A stretch of DNA of 64,000 bases from Pseudobdellovibrionaceae bacterium (GTDB lineage Bacteria > Bdellovibrionota > Bdellovibrionia > Bdellovibrionales > UBA1609). Shown here in pieces: positions 16,894 to 26,079 of the stretch. The stretch's first letter is position 1. Each line of letters starts with the position of its first letter. The notes under the pieces are model-generated. The model saw nothing but the letters and a program-made list of their open reading frames with translations. It was not told the origin of the DNA and searched no databases. The translations under genes were made by a program, and so were the position numbers. The DNA lies in the NCBI GenBank assembly GCA_020635055.1, contig JACKAN010000013.1:42207-106206 (forward strand). The letters are read 5' to 3'.

Positions 16894-16921
16894 TTGACAG
16901 AATTCTCACAGGTAATAAATT
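16894..16921 (+). promoter_or_regulatory. Candidate sigma-70 promoter of the Gld-type ABC operon
   Basis: A perfect -35 TTGACA (16894-16899) is followed after 16 bases by TAAATT (16916-16921, four of six). It lies in the gap between the NFACT gene and the ABC ATPase gene and would give a leader of about 28 bases. Confidence 0.45.
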
Positions 16922-16955
16922 TTTAACATCGTTTAAAATATATGAGGTAAAAACC

Positions 16956-17879
16956 ATGATAGAAGTTAAAAATCTTACCAAGAGATATGGGGATCGAATT
17001 GCTATCGACACTCTTAACTTTAAAGTAAAGAAAGGTGAGATTGTTGGTTTTTTAGGACCCAACGGGGCTGGTAAAAGCACAACAATGAAAATCATTACAG
17101 GTCAAATGGCTCCCTCCGATGGACAAGTGTGGGTAGGTGGAGATGATGTTTTTGAAAAACCCATTGAAGTCAAAAAACGAATTGGCTATTTGCCGGAAAC
17201 ACCACCGGTGTATATGGACATGTATGTCCGTGACTTTCTTACCTTTGTGGCAAAGTTAAAAGGTTGTGAGTCAAAAAAAATAAAAACCTCTGTGGATCTG
17301 GCATTAGAAAAGACTCATTTAACGGAAGTATCCAATAGATTGATTCAAAATCTCTCTAAAGGTTTTAAGCAGAGAGTAGGAATTGCTCAAGCTCTAGTCG
17401 CCGATCCAGAAATTTTAATTTTAGATGAGCCTACTGTTGGATTGGACCCTAAGCAAGTCTCAGAAATTAGAAAACTCATTCAAGCTCTAAAGGGTCATCA
17501 TACTGTAGTTTTATCTACACATATACTGCCTGAAGTGCAAGCCAGTTGCGAACGAATTATAATTATCAATCAGGGTCACATTGTAGCAGAGGACACATTG
17601 GAAGGGCTGACCTCTAGAATCTCTGGAAGTAAAAGAGTGCGTTTGAGGTTGAGAAAGGTCAATGGAGTTGTTGATAAGTTAAATTTACTTAATGGCGTAA
17701 CTCAAGTGAACACAAATGGAAATTTTATGGATGTTGATTATGATGGGAGCGATCAAACTATAGAGAGCATATCCAATCTGGTGGTCTCTGATGGGGCAGG
17801 TCTTTTAGAATTAAGACCCGATGACGTAGCTTTGGAAGATATATTTATTCGTTTGACTTCTGAAGGAGGTGCGAGATGA
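16956..17879 (+). CDS. ABC transporter ATP-binding protein (GldA-like)
   Basis: The 307-residue ATPase has Walker A G-P-N-G-A-G-K-S-T (34-42), signature L-S-K-G-F-K-Q-R-V-G near 130, Walker B I-L-I-L-D-E-P and the switch His in S-T-H. About 80 residues follow the ATPase core, as in NatA/GldA-type exporters. The stop codon overlaps the start of the permease gene (ATGA). With the next three genes it forms the widespread ATPase, ABC-2 permease, GldG-like and DUF4340 arrangement; in Bacteroidetes GldAFG is needed for gliding, elsewhere the substrate is unknown. Confidence 0.9.
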   Translation: MIEVKNLTKRYGDRIAIDTLNFKVKKGEIVGFLGPNGAGKSTTMKIITGQMAPSDGQVWVGGDDVFEKPIEVKKRIGYLPETPPVYMDMYVRDFLTFVAKLKGCESKKIKTSVDLALEKTHLTEVSNRLIQNLSKGFKQRVGIAQALVADPEILILDEPTVGLDPKQVSEIRKLIQALKGHHTVVLSTHILPEVQASCERIIIINQGHIVAEDTLEGLTSRISGSKRVRLRLRKVNGVVDKLNLLNGVTQVNTNGNFMDVDYDGSDQTIESISNLVVSDGAGLLELRPDDVALEDIFIRLTSEGGAR

Positions 17880-18643
17880 AAGCATTATGGACAATTGCAT
17901 GGAAAGATTTTAAAACATTAGTAACTAGCCCCATTTTCTTTTTAACAACTGCAATATGTACCGCTATTTGGAGTTTTAATTATTTACGATCGGTTTCTAG
18001 ATTTGCACAAATGTCTTCATTGCCACCACAGATGAGACAGGGGCAGGAGTTAAATATTCACTATCATTTATTTATTGATCATATTTCATTGATTAATTTA
18101 ATATTTATATTTGCAATTCCCGCTATCACTATGCGACTTATTTCTGAAGAAAAAAAATCTGGAACTTATGGTTTATTATTAACTTCTCCCATTACTGCAA
18201 CTAGTATTGCTGGTGGGAAGTTTTTAGCTGGTTTTATGGTCAGCTTGGTTCTCATCCTTGTGGCCTTTGTTTACCCACTAGGAACAAGGGCTTTTACCGA
18301 TTTTAGCATGGGACCCTTGTTAGCATCATTTTTAGGTGTTTGCTTAATGACGGGCACTTATGTAGCCATAGGTTTATTTGCATCTTCACTTTCTCAATCA
18401 CAAGTTCTAAGTGTTATTTTAGGCATTTTGTTTAATCTTATCTTATGGTTAATTAGTCAGGGATCGCAAATGTCAGATAACGAAATTCTTTCCAGTGTTC
18501 TTGATTATATTCATGTTCCACAGCAGTTTTTTTCTTTTCTCAAGGGAACTATTAATACAAGTTCATTCTTATTCTTTTTGAGTGCTATTGGATTTTTCGT
18601 GTTTCTCACTCAAAGAGTCGTTGAATCATCACGTTGGAGGTAG
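17876..18643 (+). CDS. ABC-2 type permease (GldF-like)
   Basis: The 255-residue protein has six hydrophobic helices (about 18-38, 60-85, 105-130, 140-165, 175-195, 230-250) and the ABC-2 motif M-R-L-I-S-E-E-K-K-S-G-T-Y-G-L-L, the coupling segment with E-E-K-(x)-S-G-T before a helix. It overlaps the ATPase gene by four bases, and the GldG-like gene starts three bases after its stop behind GGAGG. It forms the membrane channel of the transporter in the inner membrane. Confidence 0.88.
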   Translation: MKALWTIAWKDFKTLVTSPIFFLTTAICTAIWSFNYLRSVSRFAQMSSLPPQMRQGQELNIHYHLFIDHISLINLIFIFAIPAITMRLISEEKKSGTYGLLLTSPITATSIAGGKFLAGFMVSLVLILVAFVYPLGTRAFTDFSMGPLLASFLGVCLMTGTYVAIGLFASSLSQSQVLSVILGILFNLILWLISQGSQMSDNEILSSVLDYIHVPQQFFSFLKGTINTSSFLFFLSAIGFFVFLTQRVVESSRWR

Positions 18644-18646
18644 ATT

Positions 18647-20227
18647 ATGAGTAAGTTAGCAAAAGTTTTATGGCTCGTAAGTGGATTGAGTTTAGCTGCA
18701 CTTGTAACAATTAGATATATTTTGGGCGGCTGGACCACAGATTGGTTGTTCTTACCCTTAGGATTGTTTGGTATCTGTTTTCTTGGTGCTTTAGTGATTG
18801 ATTATAAATTCTATTTAGAATTTTTGACTCTCAAGACGACCAAGCATGGGATGAACATGGGGGCGATGATTATACTTGTTATTGTCTTTTTTGTTTCAAT
18901 TAATTATTTTGGCAAAAAATATTCAAAAACATGGGATTTAACAGAAGAAAAACTTCATAGCCTTTCGGATCAATCCCTAAATTTAATTAAAAATTTAGAC
19001 CAGAATATTCAATTTATTGCTTTTTATAGAGGAGCAGAAGACGAAGAAGAAAAACAACAGGTAAAAAATGCTTTAAATTCTTTCAAAGAAAATTCTTCTA
19101 AGGTCAATTTAAGGTTTGTAAATTCTTATGTAGAAAATGAGCTAGCAGAGAGTTATTTAGGAAATATTCAAGAGAAAAATAAATTAGTATTGTTTGCAGA
19201 ATACAAGGGTAAAAGAGTGCGAGTCGAAGAACCTTTTTCTGAACAAAATATTACTTCATCAATGATTAAAGTGACAAGAGAAGGACAAAAAACAGTATAT
19301 TTTCTCACTGGCCATGGTGAGAGAGAAATAAAATCAGAAGAGAGTGAAGGAATTGCACTTTTTAAACAAAGATTGGAAGAGTCATCTTATATAGTTAAAG
19401 AATTAAGTTTGATAACAGGTCAAGTGATACCTACAGATGCCGACATTATAGCAATCGTGGGTCCCACCTTACAAATTCTTGAGGGTGAGAGAGAATTGCT
19501 TAAGGATTATTTAAGAAAGGGTGGTCGCTTGTTCATTGCTGCCGATCCTGGGGAAAAACACGATATTTCTCTTTTAACAAAAATATTTGGAGTTGAATTT
19601 AGAAACAACTATATTTTAGATGTTGGACTCAACCGACTTATGGGCAGAGGTGTAGCTGGCATTTTAGGAATCGATTTTGATCGAGATAGTGAAATTACAA
19701 AGAAATTTATTGGCCAAAGAGGTTTTACAGTTTTTGATAAAGTCAGTGAGCTGACTGAAGATCCTAATTTAGATCCTAATCTTAAAATAACTTCTTTAAT
19801 TAGAAGTGCTAAAACCAGTTTTATTGTTAATGAATTAAAAAACATTAAAAAACCAGAAGTTCAAGATTCTCATGTATTAGCAATGTTGGTAGAGGGGAAA
19901 TTACCTCCAGCCAAGGGTGAGAGTTCGAAAGACAAACCTAATACTGAAAATGCAAATAAGGAATTTGCAGCAATTGTATTTGGTGACAGTGATTTTGTAG
20001 CTCAAAAAGACATAATTAATGGTTTTAATATAGATTTGGCATTAAATGCCATTTCCTTTTTAGCCAAAGAAACTGATTTAATAAGCATTCAGCCAAAGGC
20101 ACCTAAGGGAACGCAAATGACATTAACAAGCACTAAAATGAATGTAATGGTTGTTTTGGGTTTATTAATTCCTCTGATTTTCATGGTTATGAGTGGAACC
20201 ATGTGGTTTAGAAGGAGAAGTGCATGA
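18647..20227 (+). CDS. GldG-like ABC transporter auxiliary protein
   Basis: The 526-residue product has membrane helices at about 7-27, 32-52 and 65-90, a large periplasmic alpha/beta domain (about 100-490) and one C-terminal helix followed by R-R-R. The start of the soluble domain, W-D-L-T-E-E-K-L-H-S-L-S-D-Q-S, is the family hallmark (DUF7088/Gldg). A low-complexity patch lies near 425-440. The family is always found with an ABC-2 permease and probably presents or receives the exported substrate. The stop overlaps the next ATG (ATGA). Confidence 0.88.
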   Translation: MSKLAKVLWLVSGLSLAALVTIRYILGGWTTDWLFLPLGLFGICFLGALVIDYKFYLEFLTLKTTKHGMNMGAMIILVIVFFVSINYFGKKYSKTWDLTEEKLHSLSDQSLNLIKNLDQNIQFIAFYRGAEDEEEKQQVKNALNSFKENSSKVNLRFVNSYVENELAESYLGNIQEKNKLVLFAEYKGKRVRVEEPFSEQNITSSMIKVTREGQKTVYFLTGHGEREIKSEESEGIALFKQRLEESSYIVKELSLITGQVIPTDADIIAIVGPTLQILEGERELLKDYLRKGGRLFIAADPGEKHDISLLTKIFGVEFRNNYILDVGLNRLMGRGVAGILGIDFDRDSEITKKFIGQRGFTVFDKVSELTEDPNLDPNLKITSLIRSAKTSFIVNELKNIKKPEVQDSHVLAMLVEGKLPPAKGESSKDKPNTENANKEFAAIVFGDSDFVAQKDIINGFNIDLALNAISFLAKETDLISIQPKAPKGTQMTLTSTKMNVMVVLGLLIPLIFMVMSGTMWFRRRSA

Positions 20228-21234
20228 AATCCTTTAAATCCACTTTTGTGTTTGCTGTTCTAGTATTACTTCTTGGAATTGCTACTTTTTTGGAGTTTAA
20301 TCGTTCAGAAAAAGAAGAAAAAAGTAAGGATGAGCAAACAAAAGCTCTCCCATATTGGGATCAAAGTCAAATTTCAGAATTGAGGATAGTTAGCGAAGAT
20401 CGGGACCTTCACCTTATAAAGAAAGATTCACAATGGCAGATCTTGTCACCGATCAAAGACAAAGCGGATATTTCCACTGTGGAATCTATGCTTTCGAGTA
20501 TGATTACTGACAAGCTAAGCAAATTAGAACTCGAAGGAAGTGCATTTAATCTTTCACAATATGGTTTTGATGAGGCAAAAAGATTTATGGAGTTTATTAA
20601 TAATTCCAATACTAAAAAGAAACTTATGTTGAGTTCAAAAAAAACATATGATGGAAAATATTATTTAAAGTATTCTGACTCCCCAGATGTTTACTTAGCT
20701 TCTTCGACATGGGATCAATGGATACGAAGATCCGTAAATGAGATTAGAAATAAAAAACTTTTTTCTGATCAAGATAAAATAAAGAAACTTACAATCATTG
20801 ATGGGAAAAAGAAAATTTCCTTTGAAAACATAGATTCTCAATGGATCATTGATGGAGACAAAAATTTTCCTGTTAATGAGACTAAACTCAAAACACTAAT
20901 TAGTAGTTTGCAAAACTTTAGAGCTGCTGACGTCTCTGCAGAAGAGCAAAGCACCGAGACTTTAAAAAAATATAAACTGGTTAAACCGGGTTTAAAATTA
21001 ATATTAGAACTAGATGGGTCCGAAAGCCCTATAGAATTAAATGTGAGTGATTTAACCAAAGACTCGGGAGATATATTTTTATATTCTAATCATCTACCAT
21101 TTATATATAAAACTTTTAAAACTGTTGTAGAAAAATGGGTAGTTTCAAAATCAGATTTTAAGAAAGAAAGCGATAAGAAAGAAAGCGAAAAAGATATAAA
21201 TAAAAATAAAGAGCCAATGGAAAGTGTACACTAG
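20224..21234 (+). CDS. DUF4340 protein of the Gld-type ABC cluster
   Basis: The 336-residue protein has an N-terminal anchor (about 5-25) and a periplasmic domain built from repeats of the DUF4340 unit: P-Y-W-D-Q-S-Q-I-S-E-L-R-I near 45, W-Q-I-L-S-P-I-K-D-K-A-D near 75, and a second copy with W-I-I-D-G near 210. The last 30 residues are a Lys/Glu/Ser-rich tail (K-K-E-S-D-K-K-E-S-E-K). DUF4340 genes commonly follow gldG-like genes. The start overlaps that gene and GGAG precedes it. Confidence 0.85.
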   Translation: MKSFKSTFVFAVLVLLLGIATFLEFNRSEKEEKSKDEQTKALPYWDQSQISELRIVSEDRDLHLIKKDSQWQILSPIKDKADISTVESMLSSMITDKLSKLELEGSAFNLSQYGFDEAKRFMEFINNSNTKKKLMLSSKKTYDGKYYLKYSDSPDVYLASSTWDQWIRRSVNEIRNKKLFSDQDKIKKLTIIDGKKKISFENIDSQWIIDGDKNFPVNETKLKTLISSLQNFRAADVSAEEQSTETLKKYKLVKPGLKLILELDGSESPIELNVSDLTKDSGDIFLYSNHLPFIYKTFKTVVEKWVVSKSDFKKESDKKESEKDINKNKEPMESVH

Positions 21235-21243
21235 GAGAAACCA

Positions 21244-22227
21244 ATGAGAGTTGAAGTAGAATCTCCTATGAGGGTAGATCTCGCTGGTGGAACTTTAGAT
21301 TGTTGGCCATTATATAATTTTGTAGGAAGCTGTTGGACCGTAAATTTAGCCATTAGTGTTTATTCCTCGGTTTCATTAAATACACGAGAAGACAAAAAAA
21401 TTTCAATAAACATTAAAGATTTAAGCTATTCAAAAACATTTGAGTCAATAGATGAGTTGTACAACTGCAAAGATAAAGAGGCACAGTTAATAATTGCAAT
21501 ATTAAGATATTGGGAGCCACAAAAGGGATTTGATATAGTTACCTACTCACAGAGTCCCGTCGGTGGTGGTTTGGGTGGAAGTTCTAGTTTAGTGATCAGT
21601 CTTTTAAAAGCTTTTTGTAAAGTTCTACACAAAGAGTGGAGCCTCAAGGAATTGGTAACAGTTGGACATAATATTGAGGCTCAGCTACTCCATACTCCTA
21701 CAGGGACACAAGATTATATTCCAGCAGTTCAAGCCGGACTCAATTTAATTCACTATACGGCAGAAGGGTTTAATGTAGAAAATATACCCTATGATGTCGA
21801 TTATTTTGCTCAACGAATGTCTATTGTCTATACTGGAAGATCACATAATTCAGGAATAAATAATTGGCAGGTAGTTAAAGAAGCTGTTGAGAAAGACACA
21901 AAAACAATGTCTGCTCTAATGGAAATTGCTGAAGTTTCTAAAGATATGAGACAACTCTGTCTAAACGCAGATTGGCAAAAACTGCCAGAACTGTTTAATA
22001 GAGAATTTAGTGCTAGAGTTAAGTTGTCCTCTGGGTTTTCAAGTCCTGAAATTACTAATTTAGAAAGCATTGCTTTACGTCACGGTGCTGAAGCTGTTAA
22101 AATTTGTGGAGCAGGAGGTGGTGGTTGCGTAATGCTTTGGAGTCCACCAGACAAGAAGAAGAACTTAGTCCAGGCCATTCAGGAGAAGGGCTTTCATGTG
22201 CTCGACGCAAAGCCATTAAAAAATTAA
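21244..22227 (+). CDS. GHMP-family sugar kinase
   Basis: The 327-residue kinase shows the three GHMP motifs: M-R-V-D-L-A-G-G-T-L-D near residue 9, S-P-V-G-G-G-L-G-G-S-S-S-L (about 101-113, the ATP phosphate loop), and C-G-A-G-G-G-G-C-V near 282. It is closest in pattern to heptose/fucose kinases such as HddA (D-glycero-D-manno-heptose 7-phosphate kinase), but no other heptose pathway gene is adjacent, so the sugar is not assigned. AGGAG overlapping the DUF4340 stop codon drives its ATG. Its last 100 bases are overlapped by the DUF429 frame. Confidence 0.85.
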   Translation: MRVEVESPMRVDLAGGTLDCWPLYNFVGSCWTVNLAISVYSSVSLNTREDKKISINIKDLSYSKTFESIDELYNCKDKEAQLIIAILRYWEPQKGFDIVTYSQSPVGGGLGGSSSLVISLLKAFCKVLHKEWSLKELVTVGHNIEAQLLHTPTGTQDYIPAVQAGLNLIHYTAEGFNVENIPYDVDYFAQRMSIVYTGRSHNSGINNWQVVKEAVEKDTKTMSALMEIAEVSKDMRQLCLNADWQKLPELFNREFSARVKLSSGFSSPEITNLESIALRHGAEAVKICGAGGGGCVMLWSPPDKKKNLVQAIQEKGFHVLDAKPLKN

Positions 22228-23096
22228 AGAAAAAGACAAAAAAATCTGTTGATCATTGGCTTAGAAATTCATTAAAAGTTCATAGTTTTGTAGGTTTATC
22301 CCTTGCGGGGGGTAAGACAGATAAAACCTGTATAGCCGTTCTTGAGTATTATCCAGATCCAGGAAAGATATTTCTAAAGGAACTTAAAGATAAAATTAAT
22401 TCTGAAGATGGAAAAACATCATCAGATTTAGAGCTCCATAAGGCCCTTGAAAAAATATCAACCCCATTAGAGATGATAGCTTTTGATGTACCTTTACAGC
22501 TGCCCAAGTGTATTCGCTGTCAGTTGAAGTGTCCAGGTTACGATGTTTGTCAGGAACCAGAAATTAAATGGTTAAGAAAATTCTATATTAAGAATAATTT
22601 AGAAAAGAAACCCATTAGACAATTTACTCCTTATACAGAAAGATGTATTGAAAACTATTTGAGAACAGAATTAGAAGAAGCCTTTAACCTTCCTCATGCT
22701 TTAGGTGCCAATGCCGCTCCTCTTACAGCCAGAGCTCATTACCTTTCTAGAAGATTAAATGTGGAATGCATTGAGGTTTTTACTAAGTTGAGTCTTTGGC
22801 GAATAGGAAGGTCTTTGGGAGTCCAAAAATCATATTTAAGGTATCACAAGCATTCTATAGAGGGTGAGGACATACGCGAAGCTATCATTAAACACTTAAT
22901 TCAAAAAGATTTTACTTTTATATATAGTGAAGATATCAAAACTCTTATAGCTAATACTCATGCTTTTGATGCCTTTTTATGTGGACTTACGGCGGTCTTA
23001 AAATTTACTCAGCAAGTTGAAAAACGGCCCAAAGGATTTCCTAAATCAGAGTCTTGGATTGAAATACCAAAAAAAGATATTATTTGGCCAAAATAA
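22125..23096 (+). CDS. DUF429 family protein (predicted RNase H-like)
   Basis: The recognisable domain begins at F-V-G-L-S-L-A-G-G-K-T-D (first RNase H-like strand) and includes M-I-A-F-D-V-P-L-Q-L-P, T-E-R-C-I-E-N, and a late acidic D-A-F-D-A-F-L-C-G-L helix. A Cys cluster (C-I-R-C-Q-L-K-C) may bind metal. DUF429 is a predicted nuclease family without firm function. The start is uncertain: no ATG exists before the domain. TTG at 22125 follows AGGAGG by six bases, but that stretch also encodes the Gly-rich motif of the GHMP kinase, giving an overlap of about 100 bases. Confidence 0.75.
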   Translation: MRNALESTRQEEELSPGHSGEGLSCARRKAIKKLKKKTKKSVDHWLRNSLKVHSFVGLSLAGGKTDKTCIAVLEYYPDPGKIFLKELKDKINSEDGKTSSDLELHKALEKISTPLEMIAFDVPLQLPKCIRCQLKCPGYDVCQEPEIKWLRKFYIKNNLEKKPIRQFTPYTERCIENYLRTELEEAFNLPHALGANAAPLTARAHYLSRRLNVECIEVFTKLSLWRIGRSLGVQKSYLRYHKHSIEGEDIREAIIKHLIQKDFTFIYSEDIKTLIANTHAFDAFLCGLTAVLKFTQQVEKRPKGFPKSESWIEIPKKDIIWPK

Positions 23097-23137
23097 GCTA
23101 AAAACTTAACTGATGTCTGGGTCTAGTTTGTGGTTTA

Positions 23138-24097
23138 ATGATAAAGTATTACAATTGTTGTGTGAGAATTATTTATTTTTATATGGCATTTTTATTTTCA
23201 TTCAATGCATTTGCCGATATTTATCATACATTAGCCAGAAGAGTTGTCGTATTTCCAATCCAGGCGGAGTCACAATTTAATGAAGAGGCTATGGAAGCTT
23301 GGTGGAAAATACGAGAAACACTGACAGAAGGAAAAAGATTTTTAGTTGCTAGTAAGGATTTTTTGGAAAGAAAAGATGTTTTCCAAGCGCGCGATAAATT
23401 GTCTCCAGCAGATGCGATTATTTTAGGTGAATTACTAGACTCACAATTAATTATTACAGGTCAAATAAAAAACAAGACTCTAACTTTGAATGTTTATGAA
23501 TCAGAGAGAGGTCAGTTAGTTTGGAGTCAGTCTTCACAAATGCATAGGTCATTGCCATTAAAAGATCAAATTAAAAAAAACAGCGTCGAACTCACTTCTT
23601 TATTAATTGCAGAGATTCCATATCATGGTTTTGTTATTAAAGATGAGCTAATAGGCCAGAGTGTTTATAAAAAAGAGGGCAAAGTATTAGTGCATTTATC
23701 TGTATCCACGGTTTCTAATGTTAGTGTTGGTGATGAAGTTCAATTGATCAAATTATTTAGTCGAAATCTAAAACCACTTTTTCAAGGTGGAGCACATATA
23801 GAGATTTTTGCTGTAGGTAAGATTTTAGAAATTCAAAATGGAATTGCAACAGCAGAGCTTTTAAGAATAACAAATCTAAAAGAAATACAAGAATCCACAT
23901 TAGTGAGATTCCCTACAGAATTACGTCGCATCAAAGAAATCTATGCTCTAAAAGACAGTATAAAACGACGTATAAATCCTGATTATTTTTCACCAGAGAT
24001 GACGGATATAAACAAAGAGGCACAAGAAACACAGCCCTTAATTACTGCCTTTGCATTTTTATTAAATATTGCGACTATTCTATTAATAGCTTTCTAG
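23138..24097 (+). CDS. Exported FlgT/TolB-like protein, unknown role
   Basis: The 319-residue product has a signal sequence (about 1-27, cut after F-A). Residues 30-150 look like a TolB/CsgG-type alpha/beta domain: R-R-V-V-V-F-P-I-Q near 35 and D-S-Q-L-I-I-T-G-Q-I near 108. Residues 185-265 resemble the FlgT C-terminal barrel, with S-V-G-D-E-V-Q-L and V-G-K-I-L-E-I-Q-N-G. The protein ends in a hydrophobic helix. FlgT forms the H-ring of some polar flagella; the similarity is by pattern only. An alternative ATG at 23180 would shorten the signal peptide. Confidence 0.65.
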   Translation: MIKYYNCCVRIIYFYMAFLFSFNAFADIYHTLARRVVVFPIQAESQFNEEAMEAWWKIRETLTEGKRFLVASKDFLERKDVFQARDKLSPADAIILGELLDSQLIITGQIKNKTLTLNVYESERGQLVWSQSSQMHRSLPLKDQIKKNSVELTSLLIAEIPYHGFVIKDELIGQSVYKKEGKVLVHLSVSTVSNVSVGDEVQLIKLFSRNLKPLFQGGAHIEIFAVGKILEIQNGIATAELLRITNLKEIQESTLVRFPTELRRIKEIYALKDSIKRRINPDYFSPEMTDINKEAQETQPLITAFAFLLNIATILLIAF

Positions 24098-24107
24098 GAG
24101 ACTTTCT

Positions 24108-24833
24108 TTGTTTAAAAAAATTTTGATATTCGTATTTTTATTTGTTTTATCAATCAATACCTGGGCAAAGAATTCTTTTTTGGAAAGTTTAAACCAAAAA
24201 GTAGAAGTAAAGAAGAAGACTAGATGGACTCTCAATGATTGGTTGGATACGAAAAAACAAATGAGTCTGATGGACTCATGGCTAGCCGCTAATACTTCAG
24301 ACCATCTTTTTGAGTTTTATCTAGGGGTTTTGCATTTTAATTACACTCAGGATCTGACTGGCCAGTTAAAAACTGAACTGTCAACATTGAGCTATACTTT
24401 CACAGGATTTGTTTCCATTTTTGGTTTAAATTTTAAATCAGAAAATGAAGATGATTCCAGTCATTTGCAAGGGGAAATTTTATTGCGCCTGTTGGGAAAA
24501 GCAGAACAAAGTACAAGGTTAAATATTTTTTATGGTATAGAAAATGTAGATAGCAATACATTTACAGAGACTTACAATATTCCATTTTATGGTGCTAGTA
24601 TTAAATTGTATGTGTTTAGTTTCTTTGCATTACAGGCTAAGTATTTAACTTCACAAAAAACGAAATTGCCAAACCTAGTCGATGTGGATGGAAAGACGTT
24701 GGAATATGGAGCGTCTGTGGATGTAGGTCCCTTTCAGTTGTTAGGAGATTGGGTTCAGAAAGAAATGAATTACTCCAGTAGTGTAAGATCCAAAAAAGAG
24801 GGTCTGCGGTTAGGACTCTTGATTTATTTCTAA
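24108..24833 (+). CDS. Exported protein, predicted outer-membrane barrel
   Basis: The 241-residue protein starts with TTG, seven bases after AGGAG. It has a signal peptide (1-20, cut after T-W-A), a short charged linker, then amphipathic strands from about 65 to the end, which is ...L-G-L-L-I-Y-F with the terminal Phe typical of outer-membrane barrels. It follows the FlgT-like gene by ten bases and is probably co-transcribed. It is convergent with the SGNH-like lipoprotein gene, whose stop overlaps its last codons. Function unknown. Confidence 0.7.
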   Translation: MFKKILIFVFLFVLSINTWAKNSFLESLNQKVEVKKKTRWTLNDWLDTKKQMSLMDSWLAANTSDHLFEFYLGVLHFNYTQDLTGQLKTELSTLSYTFTGFVSIFGLNFKSENEDDSSHLQGEILLRLLGKAEQSTRLNIFYGIENVDSNTFTETYNIPFYGASIKLYVFSFFALQAKYLTSQKTKLPNLVDVDGKTLEYGASVDVGPFQLLGDWVQKEMNYSSSVRSKKEGLRLGLLIYF

Positions 24834-25498
24834 AAAATAAAATGTGGCTTCATGGATCTTATAAGATTTTTGCAAATAATAGAATAACCTAGATTATTTG
24901 GGTGGTAATTATCTTCCATATACCAAGGGTTGTTCCAAAAAGGTGTCATTCCTGAGTCTGAATAGAGAACACCATTTTGAATAGCTAAATTTTTTATCTT
25001 TGTTAGTCGGTGTTCATTCCATGGTGGGATTATTCCTAAATGTACAATTAAAGCTTTTGATTTAAGTAAAATGGAATAAATATTTTTTAGATTTCTCAAA
25101 GTTTCGGCTTCAGAAAGTTTCGGTGTTTTTACTGACTCAAACAGATCGTAAATACCCAGGCTAACAATTATAGCCGAAGGATTTAAGTTTAAAATATTTT
25201 CTGCATGCTCTATTGCTGCATGGGTAGTTTGTCCTGCTTTTCCACTACTTAGGATTATTTTATTGGTAATATTGTTAAGACAGCCACTTAAACTGTATTC
25301 TGAGGATGTCGAACCAGTGCCAAGGGCAAAATCATCACCAAACAATACTATTGGGCCATTAAAATTAGGTTTAGAATGTTTGATTTTAGGATTTTTATGC
25401 CCTCCTGAATTTTTAATACTTAGTTTACCACCCCCTTGACCACAGTTTATTAAAAACAAGCAAATAAAAATAAAAAAAACTTTCAAAATCATCCCCAC
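24830..25498 (-). CDS. SGNH/GDSL-like lipoprotein lacking the catalytic serine
   Basis: The 222-residue protein has a short signal ending in L-F-L-I-N-C (Cys19), a possible lipobox with unusual Asn at -1. The fold follows SGNH hydrolases: block I reads L-F-G-D-D-F-A-L-G (54-60), with Asp56 where the nucleophile Ser of GDS is expected; block II has S-S-G-K-A-G-Q-T-T; block III reads L-G-I-Y-D-L, with Tyr117 in place of the oxyanion Asn; block V D-N-Y-H-P-N (D196, H199) is intact. It therefore probably binds a ligand rather than hydrolysing esters. No partner gene is obvious. Confidence 0.75.
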   Translation of the reverse strand: MGMILKVFFIFICLFLINCGQGGGKLSIKNSGGHKNPKIKHSKPNFNGPIVLFGDDFALGTGSTSSEYSLSGCLNNITNKIILSSGKAGQTTHAAIEHAENILNLNPSAIIVSLGIYDLFESVKTPKLSEAETLRNLKNIYSILLKSKALIVHLGIIPPWNEHRLTKIKNLAIQNGVLYSDSGMTPFWNNPWYMEDNYHPNNLGYSIICKNLIRSMKPHFIF

Positions 25499-25610
25499 TC
25501 CTTGGTTCTCTTATTTATAGGCTATGTAATCTGTTTTGAGTTGTCAAAAATCATTCGGTAAAGACTTGTAACTTAAACAAATGGAATACATAATTTCATT
25601 GGAGGAAAAA

Positions 25611-26069
25611 TTGAAAAAAGTTAAATTAAAACCCCTACTTGGATGGAGAGAAATATTATCCATACCTACACTAGGAGTTAAAGAAATTAGAGCAAAAGTC
25701 GATACGGGAGCAAGAACTTCGGCTCTGCATGTCACTGACTTAAAAATTAAGAAACGAGGAAAAACGACCTTTGCCTATTTTAAAATACATCCAAAGCAAA
25801 AATCTAAATTTCCTATAATCGAATCCAAGGCAAAAATTATTGAATTTCGGCATGTTATCAGCTCCAATGGCATTAGCAGTGAAAGACCTGTTATTTTAGT
25901 TGATATTGTTCTCGGCCAAAATAAAACACCCATAGAAATAACCTTAGTCAACCGAGACTTGATGGGTTATCGAATGCTTTTAGGAAGAACGGCAATGAAG
26001 GGTAGATATCTTGTGGATCCAGGCAAATCATTTTTACAAGCTAAGAAGGGTATAAAAAAGATTAAATAG
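25611..26069 (+). CDS. RimB-type retropepsin-like protease (DUF785)
   Basis: The 152-residue protein carries the retropepsin motif K-V-D-T-G-A-R-T-S-A-L-H near residue 28 and a C-terminal Y-R-M-L-L-G-R-T-A block. The family was annotated as ATP-dependent zinc protease; RimB of Pseudomonas trims poly-glutamate tails that RimK adds to ribosomal protein S6. No rimK-like gene is in this window. TTG at 25611 is chosen because GGAGG stands five bases upstream, whereas the in-frame ATG at 25581 has no ribosome-binding site. Confidence 0.85.
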   Translation: MKKVKLKPLLGWREILSIPTLGVKEIRAKVDTGARTSALHVTDLKIKKRGKTTFAYFKIHPKQKSKFPIIESKAKIIEFRHVISSNGISSERPVILVDIVLGQNKTPIEITLVNRDLMGYRMLLGRTAMKGRYLVDPGKSFLQAKKGIKKIK

Positions 26070-26079
26070 ATGATTTCAG

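Noticed and set aside
20224..21234. Repeat-expansion region at the end of the DUF4340 gene
   Set aside because: The Lys/Glu/Ser tail comes from a short AAGAAAGCGA-type repetition of two copies, ordinary for a charged tail.
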